Of a stretch of DNA of 64,000 bases, positions 1 through 9,158 are shown piece after piece. The number at the start of each line of letters is the position of its first letter. Position 1 is the stretch's first letter. The stretch lies in contig NZ_JAZDRJ010000003.1 of the NCBI RefSeq assembly GCF_047501535.1, positions 186,001 through 250,000 on the forward strand, read 5' to 3'. The notes beneath the pieces were generated by a model. The model made no database searches. It was not told the origin of the DNA and saw only the letters and a list, made by a program, of their open reading frames with translations. The position numbers were made by a program, and so were the translations under genes. The DNA comes from Yanghanlia sp047501535 (GTDB taxonomy: Bacteria; Pseudomonadota; Gammaproteobacteria; Burkholderiales; Burkholderiaceae_B).

Positions 1-1
1 C

Positions 2-46
2 GAAGACGTATTCGCAATTATCGAAGCGAATGCCAGCGCGTTCTGA
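2..46 (+). CDS. C-terminal end of an upstream gene, possibly TRAP substrate-binding protein (partial)
   Basis: Only the last 14 codons and a TGA stop are in the window. The reading frame ends in EDVFAIIEANASAF. The gene lies 11 bases before a TRAP small permease, which is where the DctP periplasmic binding protein usually sits. The DctP call rests on position alone, because the peptide is too short to show family features. Confidence 0.4.
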   Translation, partial: EDVFAIIEANASAF

Positions 47-57
47 CGCGGTTTTAT

Positions 58-567
58 ATGAATGACTTCGTGCATTTCTGGGGTCGTCAGGCACTCAAAG
101 CGATTGAGTGGCTGGCGGTACTGACCAGTGTGGCGGTCGCCGTGCTGCTGGTGTACCTGGTGGCTGTGCGCTACCACTTTAACAACCTGCCTGCGGGCGG
201 CGTCCACGCCATGTCGCTGGTGGGGGCCATGTGGTTGTATATGACGGGTGCGCTCATAGCGAGCCAGTCGCGCCAGCATCTGGTGGTCGATATCGTGGCC
301 TCACGCATTGTTTCCCCCCGCGTGCAGGCTTGGCATCGCTTGCTTGTGTCATGCATCACGTTTGTGATTATTTGCATTTTCGCGTATTGGGTCTACCGCA
401 TGTTTTTGTGGGGTTCGCGGTTTTCCACGACGCTGCCCGGGGTTGATCTGCCGCTTTGGGTTCCTCAGGCCGCTATTGGGTTGAACGCAGTGGGTTGCGT
501 CTGCTACGGCTTGCGGGATGTCGGTCAGGCTGTATCGAACCTGCGCAATGTGTCCATGAGCGCCTGA
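58..567 (+). CDS. dctQ: TRAP transporter small permease (DctQ family)
   Basis: A 169-residue inner membrane protein with four hydrophobic segments, at about residues 17-38, 51-66, 94-113 and 134-150. That size and topology are typical of DctQ, the small permease that pairs with DctM in sodium-driven tripartite transporters for organic acids. It is followed 64 bases later by dctM on the same strand and preceded by what looks like the end of a binding protein. The substrate cannot be read from the sequence; dicarboxylates, sialic acid and 2-oxo acids are all handled by the family. The ATG at 58 has only a weak ribosome binding site and may depend on translational coupling to the gene before it. 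Confidence 0.85.
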   Translation: MNDFVHFWGRQALKAIEWLAVLTSVAVAVLLVYLVAVRYHFNNLPAGGVHAMSLVGAMWLYMTGALIASQSRQHLVVDIVASRIVSPRVQAWHRLLVSCITFVIICIFAYWVYRMFLWGSRFSTTLPGVDLPLWVPQAAIGLNAVGCVCYGLRDVGQAVSNLRNVSMSA

Positions 568-631
568 CCACGTATTTGTGCGCACGCCTTGTCGTGGGTG
601 AACAAGGCGGGTAAGACCGGAGTATTTCACT

Positions 632-1930
632 GTGTACGCCCTTTATTCAATTGTTCTGCTGTTGTTCCTGTTAGGGCTGGGTGTACCTGTTGCCTGGTCG
701 TTCGCGGGCATGCTGGCCATGCTCACCTACCTCTACGATGTCAATCTCAACACCTTGATGCTGCAGGGGTTTCGGTCCCTGAACTCAGTCGTATTGCTGG
801 CTCTGCCGCTTTTCATTATGGCGGGCTATCTCATGCAATCCGGCGGTGTGGCGCAGCGGTTAATTGAGTTCATTGAAACCCTGGTGCGCGGCCGCCGTGG
901 CGGGTTGGGGGCTTCACTGGTGCTGGCATCGGGGCTTTTCGGCGCCATTGCCGGTACGGCCTCGGCAGCGGTGGCTTCGATTGGGACCATCATGGTGGAT
1001 CCCATGGCCCAACGAGGCTATCCCCGTGCATATTCGTCGGCTTTACTCGGGCAATCGTCGTTGTTGGGGATTTTGATCCCGCCGTCCATCACCATGATTC
1101 TGCTGGCTGTCGTCACTCAGCAATCGGTGGTGGCTTTTTTTGCTGCCACTATCGGGCCGGCTATCTTGCTGATGCTGGGCCTGATTTTGGTTAACTATCT
1201 GTTTTCAGGCGGTTGGTTATTTACCGAAACACCGCCCGATGCCTCGGAGCCCGCCGCGAAGACGTCACGCTTACGCTCTGGTGCGCGGGCCTTTCCTGCC
1301 TTGTGCATGCCGATCTTGATTCTTGGTGGGATCTACGGGGGCATCTTCACGCCCACGGAGGCGGCCGCCATTGCTGTGCTGCTAGTCGTGTTTATCGGCT
1401 TTTTCATTTACCGTGACCTGACTTTGGCGCGCTTGCGCGAGGGCTTGGTGCGCTCGGCCGAGACCACAGGCATTATTGTGCTGATTCTGCTGTTCTCGTT
1501 CTTAATCGGCCGCATTCTGGTTGCTGAAGGCGTTCCACAAGATCTGACCGAGTTTGTGACGGGGCTGGTGGATAGCCCAATCGCCATTCTGTTGATCGTC
1601 AATCTGTTCCTGATTGTGGTGGGCATGTTGATTGATGATGTTTCACTAACCGTGGTGATCGCGCCCTTGCTTCTGCCTCTGGTCGGCGTGGCCGATATTC
1701 ACCCCGTTCAGTTCGCTGCGATTGTGGCGTGTGCGGTCGTCGTGAGCGCCAACAGCCCGCCCATGGCGCCTATTTTGTATTTGTCCTGCCGGGTGGGCAA
1801 AGTTGTGGTGCACCAATCGTTCCGCCCCGCCATATTGCTGATTGTGCTGGTAGCGATTCCCATCCAGTTACTCACTACTTTTATACCTGCGATTTCTCTA
1901 TTCTTTCCCCGTTTACTCGGGTTGATATAG
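632..1930 (+). CDS. dctM: TRAP transporter large permease (DctM family)
   Basis: A 432-residue polytopic inner membrane protein, the normal length for DctM, which forms the ion-coupled translocation channel of TRAP transporters. The start is a GTG, preceded by a GGAG-like site at about 619. Hydrophobic helices run the whole length, and the conserved stretch GASLVLASGLFGAIAGTASA is present near residue 95. A further family feature is the segment SLLGILIPPSITMI near residue 145. It follows dctQ, so the two are very likely cotranscribed. The TetR regulator gene begins 14 bases after its stop and may belong to the same transcript. Confidence 0.92.
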   Translation: MYALYSIVLLLFLLGLGVPVAWSFAGMLAMLTYLYDVNLNTLMLQGFRSLNSVVLLALPLFIMAGYLMQSGGVAQRLIEFIETLVRGRRGGLGASLVLASGLFGAIAGTASAAVASIGTIMVDPMAQRGYPRAYSSALLGQSSLLGILIPPSITMILLAVVTQQSVVAFFAATIGPAILLMLGLILVNYLFSGGWLFTETPPDASEPAAKTSRLRSGARAFPALCMPILILGGIYGGIFTPTEAAAIAVLLVVFIGFFIYRDLTLARLREGLVRSAETTGIIVLILLFSFLIGRILVAEGVPQDLTEFVTGLVDSPIAILLIVNLFLIVVGMLIDDVSLTVVIAPLLLPLVGVADIHPVQFAAIVACAVVVSANSPPMAPILYLSCRVGKVVVHQSFRPAILLIVLVAIPIQLLTTFIPAISLFFPRLLGLI

Positions 1931-1944
1931 CGCATAGGGCCGTT

Positions 1945-2598
1945 ATGAAAAGTAGAGATCTTATCGAGCAAGTTGCCCAAGAAGGCGAAGCCGCTCGTGT
2001 TGCGCAGCTTTCGCGTGCTGACTGGTTAGCCGTTGCGCTTGAGCTTTTTAAAACCGAAGGTATTGAAGCGGTGCGTGTCACGCGCATGGCGGAAGCGCTT
2101 GGCGTTACACGAGGCAGCTTTTATTGGCATTTCAAACATCGCGAAGACCTCCAGAATGCACTGATTGTTTTCTGGCAAAAGAAGAATGTGCAGTCTGTGC
2201 TGCAGGCGCTGGACGAGAACCACGCGCTGGATGACGGCATTCTGTCCTTGTTTTCAGCCTGGCTAAACCCCGATCGTTTCGAGCCAGGCTTGGACTTGGC
2301 CATGCGCGATTGGGCCCGGCGTTCGCCCAAGGCCAATGATGCGGTTAACGAAGCGGATACGCTGTGCATGGATGCCATCGCGGCTTTCTATGAGCGTCAC
2401 GGCTTCGAGCCGGTGGAAGCCAGGGCACGGGCACGCACCATTTACGCCTGCCAGATTGGGTATTACGTCGTGACAGGCCTGCATGAGCCTATGGCGATTC
2501 GCTTGCGGTATCTGGAATCAATTTATGCCATCATGACGGGCCAGGCCCTGGCCCCTGAAAAAGCTGAGCGCTTCAGGGCCGCGCATATCCCCGCTTAA
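1945..2598 (+). CDS. TetR/AcrR family transcriptional regulator
   Basis: A 217-residue protein starting at the ATG at 1945; an open frame extends further upstream but runs inside dctM and is not needed. Residues about 25-75 form the TetR helix-turn-helix, recognisable by the segments ALELFKTEGIEAVRVTRMA and GVTRGSFYWHFKHREDL. The rest is helical and would bind a ligand, with no family-level hint of which one. It lies directly behind the TRAP permease genes, so control of that transporter is the natural guess. That is inference from position. Confidence 0.88.
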   Translation: MKSRDLIEQVAQEGEAARVAQLSRADWLAVALELFKTEGIEAVRVTRMAEALGVTRGSFYWHFKHREDLQNALIVFWQKKNVQSVLQALDENHALDDGILSLFSAWLNPDRFEPGLDLAMRDWARRSPKANDAVNEADTLCMDAIAAFYERHGFEPVEARARARTIYACQIGYYVVTGLHEPMAIRLRYLESIYAIMTGQALAPEKAERFRAAHIPA

Positions 2599-2657
2599 CG
2601 GCATAGAACCCAGCCTTGGCGCGGCCCGCATGCGAGACGCTGCGGGCCTGCGTAGTT

Positions 2658-3296
2658 TTAATGCAAAGGCGCGGCGCGGATCAGGCCCACGGCCAGCCCC
2701 TCGATGGCGAAATCGTCGCTTGGGTGAACGATAATGGGGGAAAAGTCGGGGTTTTCGGGCAGGAGCTGCAGGGAACCACCGCTGCGCTGCAAGCGCTTGA
2801 CGGTGACTTCGTCGCCCAGACGGGCCACGACAATTTGCCCATTGCGGGCTTCAGGGGTTTTTTTCACTGCAAGCAGGTCGCCCTCGAGGATGCCTGCGTC
2901 GCGCATGCTGAGGCCCCGCACTCTCAGAAGGTAATCGGGAACAGGGTTGAACAGCGAAGGCTCGACGCCGATTTCGCGTTCGATGTGTTCGGCTGCAAGA
3001 ATGGGGCTGCCGGCAGCCACCCGACCGACAATAGGCAGCAACAGGGATAGCGGGCGGGCGGGTTCTGAGGGCGCCGCCGGAGGCTCGGCCAAACGGATTC
3101 CCCTAGAGGCGCCGGCAGTAAGCGTGATGGCTCCCTTGCGGGCCAGCGCCTTAAGGTGGTCTTCAGCGGCATTGGGCGAGCGGAAACCCAGCGCGTGTGC
3201 GATTTCTGCACGAGTAGGCGGAAAGCCGGTGCGCTGGATTTCGGAACGGATGAGATCCAGGATTTCCTGTTGACGAGCTGTGAGTTTGACGGCCAT
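2658..3296 (-). CDS. lexA: LexA repressor (SOS regulator, self-cleaving)
   Basis: A 212-residue LexA of ordinary length. Residues 1-65 are the winged-helix DNA-binding domain (LTARQQEILDLI, FPPTRAEIAHALGF). The Ala-Gly cleavage site lies in VGRVAAGSPIL, near residue 92. The serine protease residues are the Ser of RGLSMRDAGI and the Lys of EVTVKRL. RecA filaments stimulate self-cleavage and so release the SOS genes. A matching operator lies 8 bases upstream of the start codon, so the gene is very likely autoregulated. Other probable targets in this window are imuA-imuB-dnaE2 and uvrB. It is monocistronic and convergent with the TetR gene. Confidence 0.97.
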   Translation of the reverse strand: MAVKLTARQQEILDLIRSEIQRTGFPPTRAEIAHALGFRSPNAAEDHLKALARKGAITLTAGASRGIRLAEPPAAPSEPARPLSLLLPIVGRVAAGSPILAAEHIEREIGVEPSLFNPVPDYLLRVRGLSMRDAGILEGDLLAVKKTPEARNGQIVVARLGDEVTVKRLQRSGGSLQLLPENPDFSPIIVHPSDDFAIEGLAVGLIRAAPLH

Positions 3297-3304
3297 GGTA
3301 AGCG

Positions 3305-3320
3305 CTGTTTTTTTATACAG
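3305..3320 (-). promoter_or_regulatory. LexA operator (SOS box) of lexA
   Basis: On the minus strand the sequence is CTGTATAAAAAAACAG, matching the CTG-N10-CAG SOS consensus. It ends 8 bases before the lexA start codon, the usual place for autoregulation. A second palindrome-like stretch (CCTGTTTGTACAGG, 3333-3346) lies just beyond it, but its spacing is too short for a standard box. Confidence 0.85.
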
Positions 3321-3454
3321 TCCTGATTTTGACCTGTTTGTACAGGAAGATCAAGCGGAAGATGCTGTGGCTGTAGCGCGCAGCCGTTATAGGCATGTGC
3401 TCGACTTGTATCAGGGTGGTTCACCGGCAGACAGCAGGGGCGCGCGGATGTACT

Positions 3455-4315
3455 ATGAAATGTATGCGCCATGACCACCCGCCCATGCGTCAGCCCCGCT
3501 CTTCAAGGCGCGGTCGAACGCCGTTGCGCGACACGCAGGCGGCCTTGCCGGGTATTCTCACCGGGCGTTTGGCAGATGTTCCGCCGCCGGTGCTGCGCAT
3601 CCCACCTTCCCGGTTGGCACTGTTTCTGGATGTCGACGGTACGCTAGCCCCGATTGCTGCAAAGCCACAGGGGGCATCGGTGCCGTTGCGTACAAGGCGT
3701 CTTTTACAGCTATTACAGCGTCAGGGCGTGGCATTGGCAGCGCTTAGCGGGCGCCCGTTGTCGCAGGTACGGCGTTTGCTCTATCCGCTCGACATTCCTT
3801 TGGCCGGTTCACATGGCGCACAGGTCAGCCTGTCAGGCCGCGGCAGCATTCGCAGTTCAGGGCCGGTACCGCAGCGCATAGCAGCCATTCTGGAGTACGG
3901 CGTACAACGTCTTCCCGGGGTCTGGCTGGAACGCAAACCGGCTGCGATGGCCTTGCATTGGCGGCAAGCGCCACAGCATCGTGCGGAGGTATCCGTACTG
4001 GCTCAGCAGGTTTTGGCTCATGCGCCGGGTTGGCAGGTGTTGGAAGGGCATTGCGTGCATGAAGTCAGGCGGCAAGGCAGCGACAAGGGGAAAGCGCTGG
4101 GGCATTTGATGCGTCAGCCAGAGTTTGCAGGGCGTTGGCCGCTCGCTGTGGGCGACGACCGTACCGATGAAGACGCATTTAAGGTGGCGCTTACCCTGAA
4201 GGGGGGAGCGATTCGTATCGGGGTCGGCCCGAATACAGCGGCGCCATGGCGACTCCGAGACACGGATGAGCTGGTGGTCTGGCTTGGCATGTTGCTGCGC
4301 TCGTTGCGAGTTTGA
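3455..4315 (+). CDS. otsB: Trehalose-6-phosphate phosphatase
   Basis: A HAD-superfamily phosphatase that hydrolyses trehalose 6-phosphate to trehalose in the cytosol. The nucleophile motif LFLDVDGTLAPIA (first Asp nucleophile, second Asp acid/base) lies near residue 54 of the chosen start. The metal-binding motif VGDDRTDEDAF lies near residue 230. The start is uncertain: ATG codons at 3455, 3464 and 3485 are all possible. I chose 3455, which gives 286 residues and has a weak AGGGG upstream. The gene is followed 62 bases later by otsA, so both trehalose genes probably form one operon, used for osmotic or desiccation stress. Confidence 0.93.
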   Translation: MKCMRHDHPPMRQPRSSRRGRTPLRDTQAALPGILTGRLADVPPPVLRIPPSRLALFLDVDGTLAPIAAKPQGASVPLRTRRLLQLLQRQGVALAALSGRPLSQVRRLLYPLDIPLAGSHGAQVSLSGRGSIRSSGPVPQRIAAILEYGVQRLPGVWLERKPAAMALHWRQAPQHRAEVSVLAQQVLAHAPGWQVLEGHCVHEVRRQGSDKGKALGHLMRQPEFAGRWPLAVGDDRTDEDAFKVALTLKGGAIRIGVGPNTAAPWRLRDTDELVVWLGMLLRSLRV

Positions 4316-4377
4316 GTGCCATACTGGCGGGGGCGTGAAATCCCCATAGGGCAGGGCCAACACAACAGGGAAGGGGT

Positions 4378-5754
4378 ATGAGCGAACAGGAGCGGTTGGT
4401 GATTGTGGCAAACCGGACGCCCGCCGTGAAATCGGCGGGGGGGCTGGCTTCGGGTTTGCTGGATGCACTCAAGGCGAAGCCCAGCCTGTGGTTCGGCTGG
4501 AGCGGCGAGTTGCGGGATGATGACGCAAATTGCGTGCAATTATTCAGCTTAGGCCGCCTGATCGTGGCATCAATACCGCTTACGACCGAGGCGCATAATC
4601 GCTACTACAACGGTTTTGCCAACGGGGTGTTGTGGCCTGCCTTTCATCATCGGCTGGATCTCATGAGCTTTAGCGAAGATGATTACGCAGGCTATCAGGA
4701 AGTCAATCAACATATGGCGGCCCAGTTGCGACCGCTGCTGAAACCAGACGACCTGGTGTGGGTGCACGATTATCACCTGCTGCTGTTTGCGCAAATGTGT
4801 CGTGCACAAGGTATCAGTCAGCGCCTGGGTTTCTTCCTGCATATCCCTTTTCCCGTGCCCAGCGTCGCCCAGGCTATTCCCCGCATCGATGAGTTGCTTG
4901 ATGCCATGTGCGATTACGACTTGCTGGGTTTCCAGACAGAAGACGACAGACAGGCTTTCGTTAATACATGTCGTGCACGTCGACCCGGTAAACCGGTTCC
5001 GCTGACCGGCGTGTATCCCATTGGTGTGGACCCCCATGCTTTACAACGGGAAGCGCAGGTGAAGCCCTTGGTGCGGTTGTGGCCGGAAGATAGCCATCTT
5101 CAGGGGATTCTCAGCGTTGACCGCCTCGATTACACCAAGGGACTGCCTGAGCGTTTCAAAGCCTATGCCTTGTTGCTGGAGGCTCACCCCGAGCTGCACG
5201 GGGAGGTTCAACTCGTGCAAATTGCGCCGACGTCGCGCACGGATGTGCCGGCTTATATAGAGCTGCGCCACGAGCTGACTGCCTTGACTGGAGAAATTCT
5301 TGGCGCCTACGGCAAACTGGATTGGCAGCCCTTAGTCTATGTCGAGCATCAATATGATCGCGCGGTTCTGATGCCCTTATACCGCCAAGCCAGAGTCGGG
5401 CTGGTGACCCCTTTGCGCGACGGGATGAATCTCGTGGCCAAAGAGTTCGTGGCTGCACAGAACCCGGCTGATCCCGGTGTGTTGGTGTTGTCCCGCTTTG
5501 CCGGTGCAGCCAGCCAGCTCGATGGCGCTTTGCTGGTCAACCCGCACGATCCAGGAGAAATGGCCGAAGCCATGCGCCAGGCTCTTCTGATGCCGCTTGA
5601 AGAACGCCGCGCTCGCTATGCGCGCATGTGGGATGTGTTGTGCGAATCTGATATCGAAGGGTGGCGCACGCGCTACCTGACTGATCTGAGAGCCGTGCAA
5701 GTTGCAAACGTGGAGGTGGAACCCGGCCTTGCCTCCCAACCCAGGACAGTGTAG
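4378..5754 (+). CDS. otsA: Trehalose-6-phosphate synthase (GT20)
   Basis: A 458-residue glycosyltransferase that joins UDP-glucose and glucose 6-phosphate to give trehalose 6-phosphate. Family signatures are clear: the N-terminal VIVANRTPAV with SAGGLASGL, the loop VWVHDYHLLLFAQ, FFLHIPFPVPS, the donor-site VDRLDYTKGLPERF, and DGMNLVAKEFVAAQ near residue 345. The length is close to E. coli OtsA. A GGGAAGGGG-type ribosome binding site precedes the ATG. It is the second gene of the otsB-otsA pair, and a bidirectional hairpin follows it. Confidence 0.96.
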   Translation: MSEQERLVIVANRTPAVKSAGGLASGLLDALKAKPSLWFGWSGELRDDDANCVQLFSLGRLIVASIPLTTEAHNRYYNGFANGVLWPAFHHRLDLMSFSEDDYAGYQEVNQHMAAQLRPLLKPDDLVWVHDYHLLLFAQMCRAQGISQRLGFFLHIPFPVPSVAQAIPRIDELLDAMCDYDLLGFQTEDDRQAFVNTCRARRPGKPVPLTGVYPIGVDPHALQREAQVKPLVRLWPEDSHLQGILSVDRLDYTKGLPERFKAYALLLEAHPELHGEVQLVQIAPTSRTDVPAYIELRHELTALTGEILGAYGKLDWQPLVYVEHQYDRAVLMPLYRQARVGLVTPLRDGMNLVAKEFVAAQNPADPGVLVLSRFAGAASQLDGALLVNPHDPGEMAEAMRQALLMPLEERRARYARMWDVLCESDIEGWRTRYLTDLRAVQVANVEVEPGLASQPRTV

Positions 5755-5790
5755 AACGGTTATCGCCTTGGCTACGCTAACCAGAAGCCA

Positions 5791-5816
5791 AAAGGCCGCC
5801 TAACTGGCGGCCCTTT
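5791..5816. terminator. Bidirectional hairpin terminator between otsA and the aminotransferase gene
   Basis: A perfect stem GGCCGCC / GGCGGCC (5794-5800 and 5806-5812) has a five-base loop, TAACT. It is flanked by AAA on the left and CTTT on the right, so it can serve both converging genes. The T tract is short, so efficiency is uncertain. Confidence 0.7.
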
Positions 5817-5833
5817 GGCGGATGAAAATACGC

Positions 5834-7039
5834 TTACTGGCTTAAAACAGCGGCAATGGCCTGCGCGACGTAGTCGATATTGTGGCTGTTGAGTGCCGCG
5901 ACGCAAATGCGGCCAGTAGATACAGCGTAGATGCTGTGCTTCTCGCGCAGGATGTCGACCTGCTCTTTGCTGAGCCCGGAATACGAAAACATGCCGCGCT
6001 GCTGCAGCACAAAGCTGAAGTCTTGCTCAACGCCTTGGGCCTTGAGTTTTTCTACCAGTTGGCTGCGCATGTCGCGAATGCGTTCGCGCATGGTGGCGAG
6101 CTCTTCTTCCCACAGTCGGCGCAGTTCAGGCGTATTCAAGACGGTGGCCACAATGGTGCCGCCGTGGGTCGGCGGGTTGGAGTAGTTAGTGCGGATAACG
6201 CGCTTGAGCTGGCTGAGAACGCGTTCGCTTTCTTCGGAAGAAGAGCAGATCAGGGTGAGGGCGCCGACGCGCTCACCATAGAGTGAGAACGACTTGGAGA
6301 AGGAGGAGCTCACCAGCATGGTGATGTCTTGGTCAGCGAACAGCCGTACCACCGCGGCGTCTTCTTCTATGCCTTCGCCAAAGCCCTGATAGGCGATATC
6401 AAGGAAAGGGATGAGGCCTTGCCGCTTGATCAGGCCGGCAATTTCCTTCCATTGCTCAAAGGTAGGGTCGACGCCGGTGGGGTTGTGACAACAGGCGTGA
6501 AGCACAACAATCGTGCCCTCTGGCAGCGCACTCAGGGCGCCAACCATGCCTTGGTAGTCGAGCCCGCGGGTTGCGGCATCGTAATAAGGGTAGGTTTCTA
6601 CCAGAAAGCCTGCGCGTTCAAACAGAGCGCGGTGGTTTTCCCAGCTTGGGTCGCTGATGACGACTTTGGCGTTGGGCTTGAGCCATTTGAGGAAATCGGC
6701 GCCGATTTTAAGGGCGCCTGTACCGCCCAACGCTTGTGCTGTCAGAACGCGGCCGGAAGCCAGAAAAGGGCTGCTGTTGCCCAATAACAGCTGTTGAACG
6801 CCCTGGTTGTAACTCGCAATGCCTTCGATGGGCAGGTAGCCACGTGGTGCGGCAGCTTCGACACGCGCGACTTCTGCTTGATGCACGGCTTTCAGCAGAG
6901 GCAGGCGGCCTTCGTCATCGTAATACACGCCCACGCCCAAGTTCACCTTGTTCTCCCGAGTATCGGCATTGAATTGTTCATTCAGGCCCAGGATAGGGTC
7001 ACGGGGAGCAAGTTCGACGGATTCGAATAAGGAGTTCAT
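5834..7039 (-). CDS. Class I aspartate / aromatic amino acid aminotransferase (AspC/TyrB type)
   Basis: A 401-residue PLP enzyme; the ATG at 7039 matches the normal N-terminus (MNSLFESVELAPRDPILGL), and the longer open frame upstream is not coding. The PLP lysine is in SSSFSKSFSLYGERVG, the cofactor-contacting Asn is in HACCHNPTGVDPT, and the SDPSWENHRALFE segment is typical of AspC/TyrB. It transfers amino groups between aspartate or aromatic amino acids and 2-oxoglutarate. AspC and TyrB cannot be separated by eye. It is divergent from uvrB with 79 bases between the start codons, and an SOS-like palindrome lies in that space. Confidence 0.92.
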   Translation of the reverse strand: MNSLFESVELAPRDPILGLNEQFNADTRENKVNLGVGVYYDDEGRLPLLKAVHQAEVARVEAAAPRGYLPIEGIASYNQGVQQLLLGNSSPFLASGRVLTAQALGGTGALKIGADFLKWLKPNAKVVISDPSWENHRALFERAGFLVETYPYYDAATRGLDYQGMVGALSALPEGTIVVLHACCHNPTGVDPTFEQWKEIAGLIKRQGLIPFLDIAYQGFGEGIEEDAAVVRLFADQDITMLVSSSFSKSFSLYGERVGALTLICSSSEESERVLSQLKRVIRTNYSNPPTHGGTIVATVLNTPELRRLWEEELATMRERIRDMRSQLVEKLKAQGVEQDFSFVLQQRGMFSYSGLSKEQVDILREKHSIYAVSTGRICVAALNSHNIDYVAQAIAAVLSQ

Positions 7040-7069
7040 GATAGGGGAGAAGGCGGAAAATGATGGGGG

Positions 7070-7085
7070 CTGGTTCAAAGACCAG
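7070..7085 (+). promoter_or_regulatory. Candidate LexA operator upstream of uvrB
   Basis: CTGGTTCAAAGACCAG has the CTG-N10-CAG layout and is palindromic (CTGGT / ACCAG). It deviates from the stronger CTGT-N8-ACAG consensus at the fourth base of each arm. It lies 33 bases before the uvrB GTG and 30 bases before the divergent aminotransferase start. uvrB is an SOS gene in E. coli, which supports the call. Confidence 0.5.
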
Positions 7086-7118
7086 TAAGAATGTGATAAT
7101 AAGGGGTTTCCCTTAAGT

Positions 7119-9158
7119 GTGTCCAGTATGGTCAAAGCGGCAGGTTTCGTCGAGTTTCCCGGTAGCCCTTTTCAGCTGTATCAACCGTATCCGCCCGCCG
7201 GCGATCAGCCGGCAGCTATTGATGCGCTGGTGGCGGGCCTGAATGACGGCCTTATGTACCAGACCTTGCTGGGCGTGACCGGCTCGGGGAAAACCTACAC
7301 CATGGCCAACGTAATTGCCCGCACGGGCAGGCCTGCGTTGGTGCTGGCGCACAATAAAACCTTGGCGGCCCAGCTGTATGCGGAAATGCGGGAATTCTTC
7401 CCCCGCAACGCGGTGGAGTATTTCGTGTCTTACTACGATTACTACCAGCCCGAAGCCTATGTGCCGTCACGCGATCTCTTTATCGAGAAAGACTCCTCCA
7501 TCAACGAGCACATCGAGCAGATGCGGCTGTCGGCGACCAAAAGCCTGCTGGAACGGCGCGACACCATTATTGTGGGCACGGTTTCGTGTATTTACGGTAT
7601 TGGCAACCCAGGCGACTACCACGCCATGGTGCTGACCTTGCGCTCGGGCGACCGTATTCCTCGCCAGGAACTGCTGGCGCGTCTGGTGGCTATGCAGTAC
7701 GACCGCAACGACGTGGAATTTTCGCGGGGGTGCTTTCGGGCGCGGGGCGAAACCATTGATGTGTTTCCTGCCGAACATGCAGAGCTGGCCCTGCGCATCA
7801 CTTTGTTCGACGACGAAGTGGAAACGCTGGAAATGTTCGACCCGCTCACCGGCAAAGTGCAGCAGAAAGTGCCGCGTTTTACGGTGTTTCCCAGTTCTCA
7901 CTATGTCACTCCGCGTGAAACCGTGCTGCGCGCCATCGAAACGATTAAGGTCGAGCTGCGCGAGCGGCTCGCGGAGCTTGTGGCAGAGGGCAAGCTGGTA
8001 GAAGCCCAGCGTTTGGAGCAACGCACCCGCTTCGACCTCGAAATGCTGCAGGAACTGGGCTTTTGCAAAGGGATCGAAAATTATTCACGGCACCTGTCTG
8101 GCGCCGCGCCGGGCGAGCCGCCGCCCACGCTGATTGATTACCTGCCATCCGAAGCGCTGATGTTCATCGATGAAAGTCACGTCACCATGGGCCAGTTGGG
8201 CGGCATGTATCTGGGAGACAGGTCGCGTAAATCTACCTTGGTGCAGTTCGGTTTTCGTTTGCCGTCAGCCTTGGATAACCGGCCGCTCAAACTAGAAGAG
8301 TTTGAACAGCGCATGCGCCAGACCATTTTTGTTTCCGCCACCCCGGGGGCGTACGAGGCGGAGCATTCCGATGAGATCGTTGAGCAGGTAGTGCGGCCTA
8401 CCGGCCTGGTGGACCCCCTGGTGGAAGTGCGCCCGGCGGCCACTCAAGTCGATGACTTGTTGGGCGAAGTGCACCGCACGATTGCGCAGGGTGATCGCGT
8501 ACTGGTGACCACGCTGACCAAGCGAATGGCCGAGGACCTCACCGACTACCTGATTGAGAACGGCTTGAAGGTACGCTACTTGCACTCGGATATCGACACC
8601 GTTGAGCGAGTGGAGATTATTCGCGATTTGCGGCTGGGCGTATTCGATGTTTTGGTAGGCATTAACTTGCTCCGGGAAGGGCTGGACCTTCCTGAAGTGT
8701 CGCTTGTCGCGATTCTGGATGCGGATAAAGAAGGGTTTCTGCGCTCGGAGCGCAGCTTGATTCAGACCATTGGCCGAGCGGCTCGCAACCTGAATGGCCG
8801 GGCTATTTTGTACGCTGACCGGATTACGGATTCCATGCGCCGCGCCATTGATGAAACAGAAAGGCGTCGGGCGCGGCAGTTGGAGTTCAACGCCAAGCAC
8901 AATATCACGGCGCGGGGCGTAAACAAGGCAGTGCGCGAAATGATAGATGGCGTGCTTCACACCGCCGCTGACACCGCGGCGCCGGCAGAGCTGGAAGTGG
9001 CCCCAGAATTGCTACGAGACGACAAGGCTCTGGCGCGGGAAATTCGCCGATTGGAAAAACAGATGATGGATCACGCCCGCAATCTTGAGTTCGAGCAAGC
9101 CGCCGCAGCACGTGATGCCCTGAACCGCCTCAAGGAACAGGCGTTATTGAATTTATAA
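7119..9158 (+). CDS. uvrB: Excinuclease ABC subunit B
   Basis: A 679-residue damage-recognition helicase of nucleotide excision repair, close to the usual length. The Walker A motif LLGVTGSGKTYTMAN lies near residue 49. The beta-hairpin region YYDYYQPEAYVPS follows near residue 108. The helicase motifs FIDESH and TIGRAARNLNGRAI are present. The C-terminal UVR domain, which contacts UvrC, is seen in RRLEKQMMDHARNLEFEQAA. The start is GTG 7119, 12 bases after AAGGGG; ATG 7128 is an alternative. The SOS-like box upstream suggests damage induction. Confidence 0.97.
   Translation: MSSMVKAAGFVEFPGSPFQLYQPYPPAGDQPAAIDALVAGLNDGLMYQTLLGVTGSGKTYTMANVIARTGRPALVLAHNKTLAAQLYAEMREFFPRNAVEYFVSYYDYYQPEAYVPSRDLFIEKDSSINEHIEQMRLSATKSLLERRDTIIVGTVSCIYGIGNPGDYHAMVLTLRSGDRIPRQELLARLVAMQYDRNDVEFSRGCFRARGETIDVFPAEHAELALRITLFDDEVETLEMFDPLTGKVQQKVPRFTVFPSSHYVTPRETVLRAIETIKVELRERLAELVAEGKLVEAQRLEQRTRFDLEMLQELGFCKGIENYSRHLSGAAPGEPPPTLIDYLPSEALMFIDESHVTMGQLGGMYLGDRSRKSTLVQFGFRLPSALDNRPLKLEEFEQRMRQTIFVSATPGAYEAEHSDEIVEQVVRPTGLVDPLVEVRPAATQVDDLLGEVHRTIAQGDRVLVTTLTKRMAEDLTDYLIENGLKVRYLHSDIDTVERVEIIRDLRLGVFDVLVGINLLREGLDLPEVSLVAILDADKEGFLRSERSLIQTIGRAARNLNGRAILYADRITDSMRRAIDETERRRARQLEFNAKHNITARGVNKAVREMIDGVLHTAADTAAPAELEVAPELLRDDKALAREIRRLEKQMMDHARNLEFEQAAAARDALNRLKEQALLNL

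Noticed and set aside
3333..3346. A second possible LexA site CCTGTTTGTACAGG upstream of lexA
   Set aside because: Only four bases separate the CTGT and ACAG arms, not the eight needed for an SOS box.
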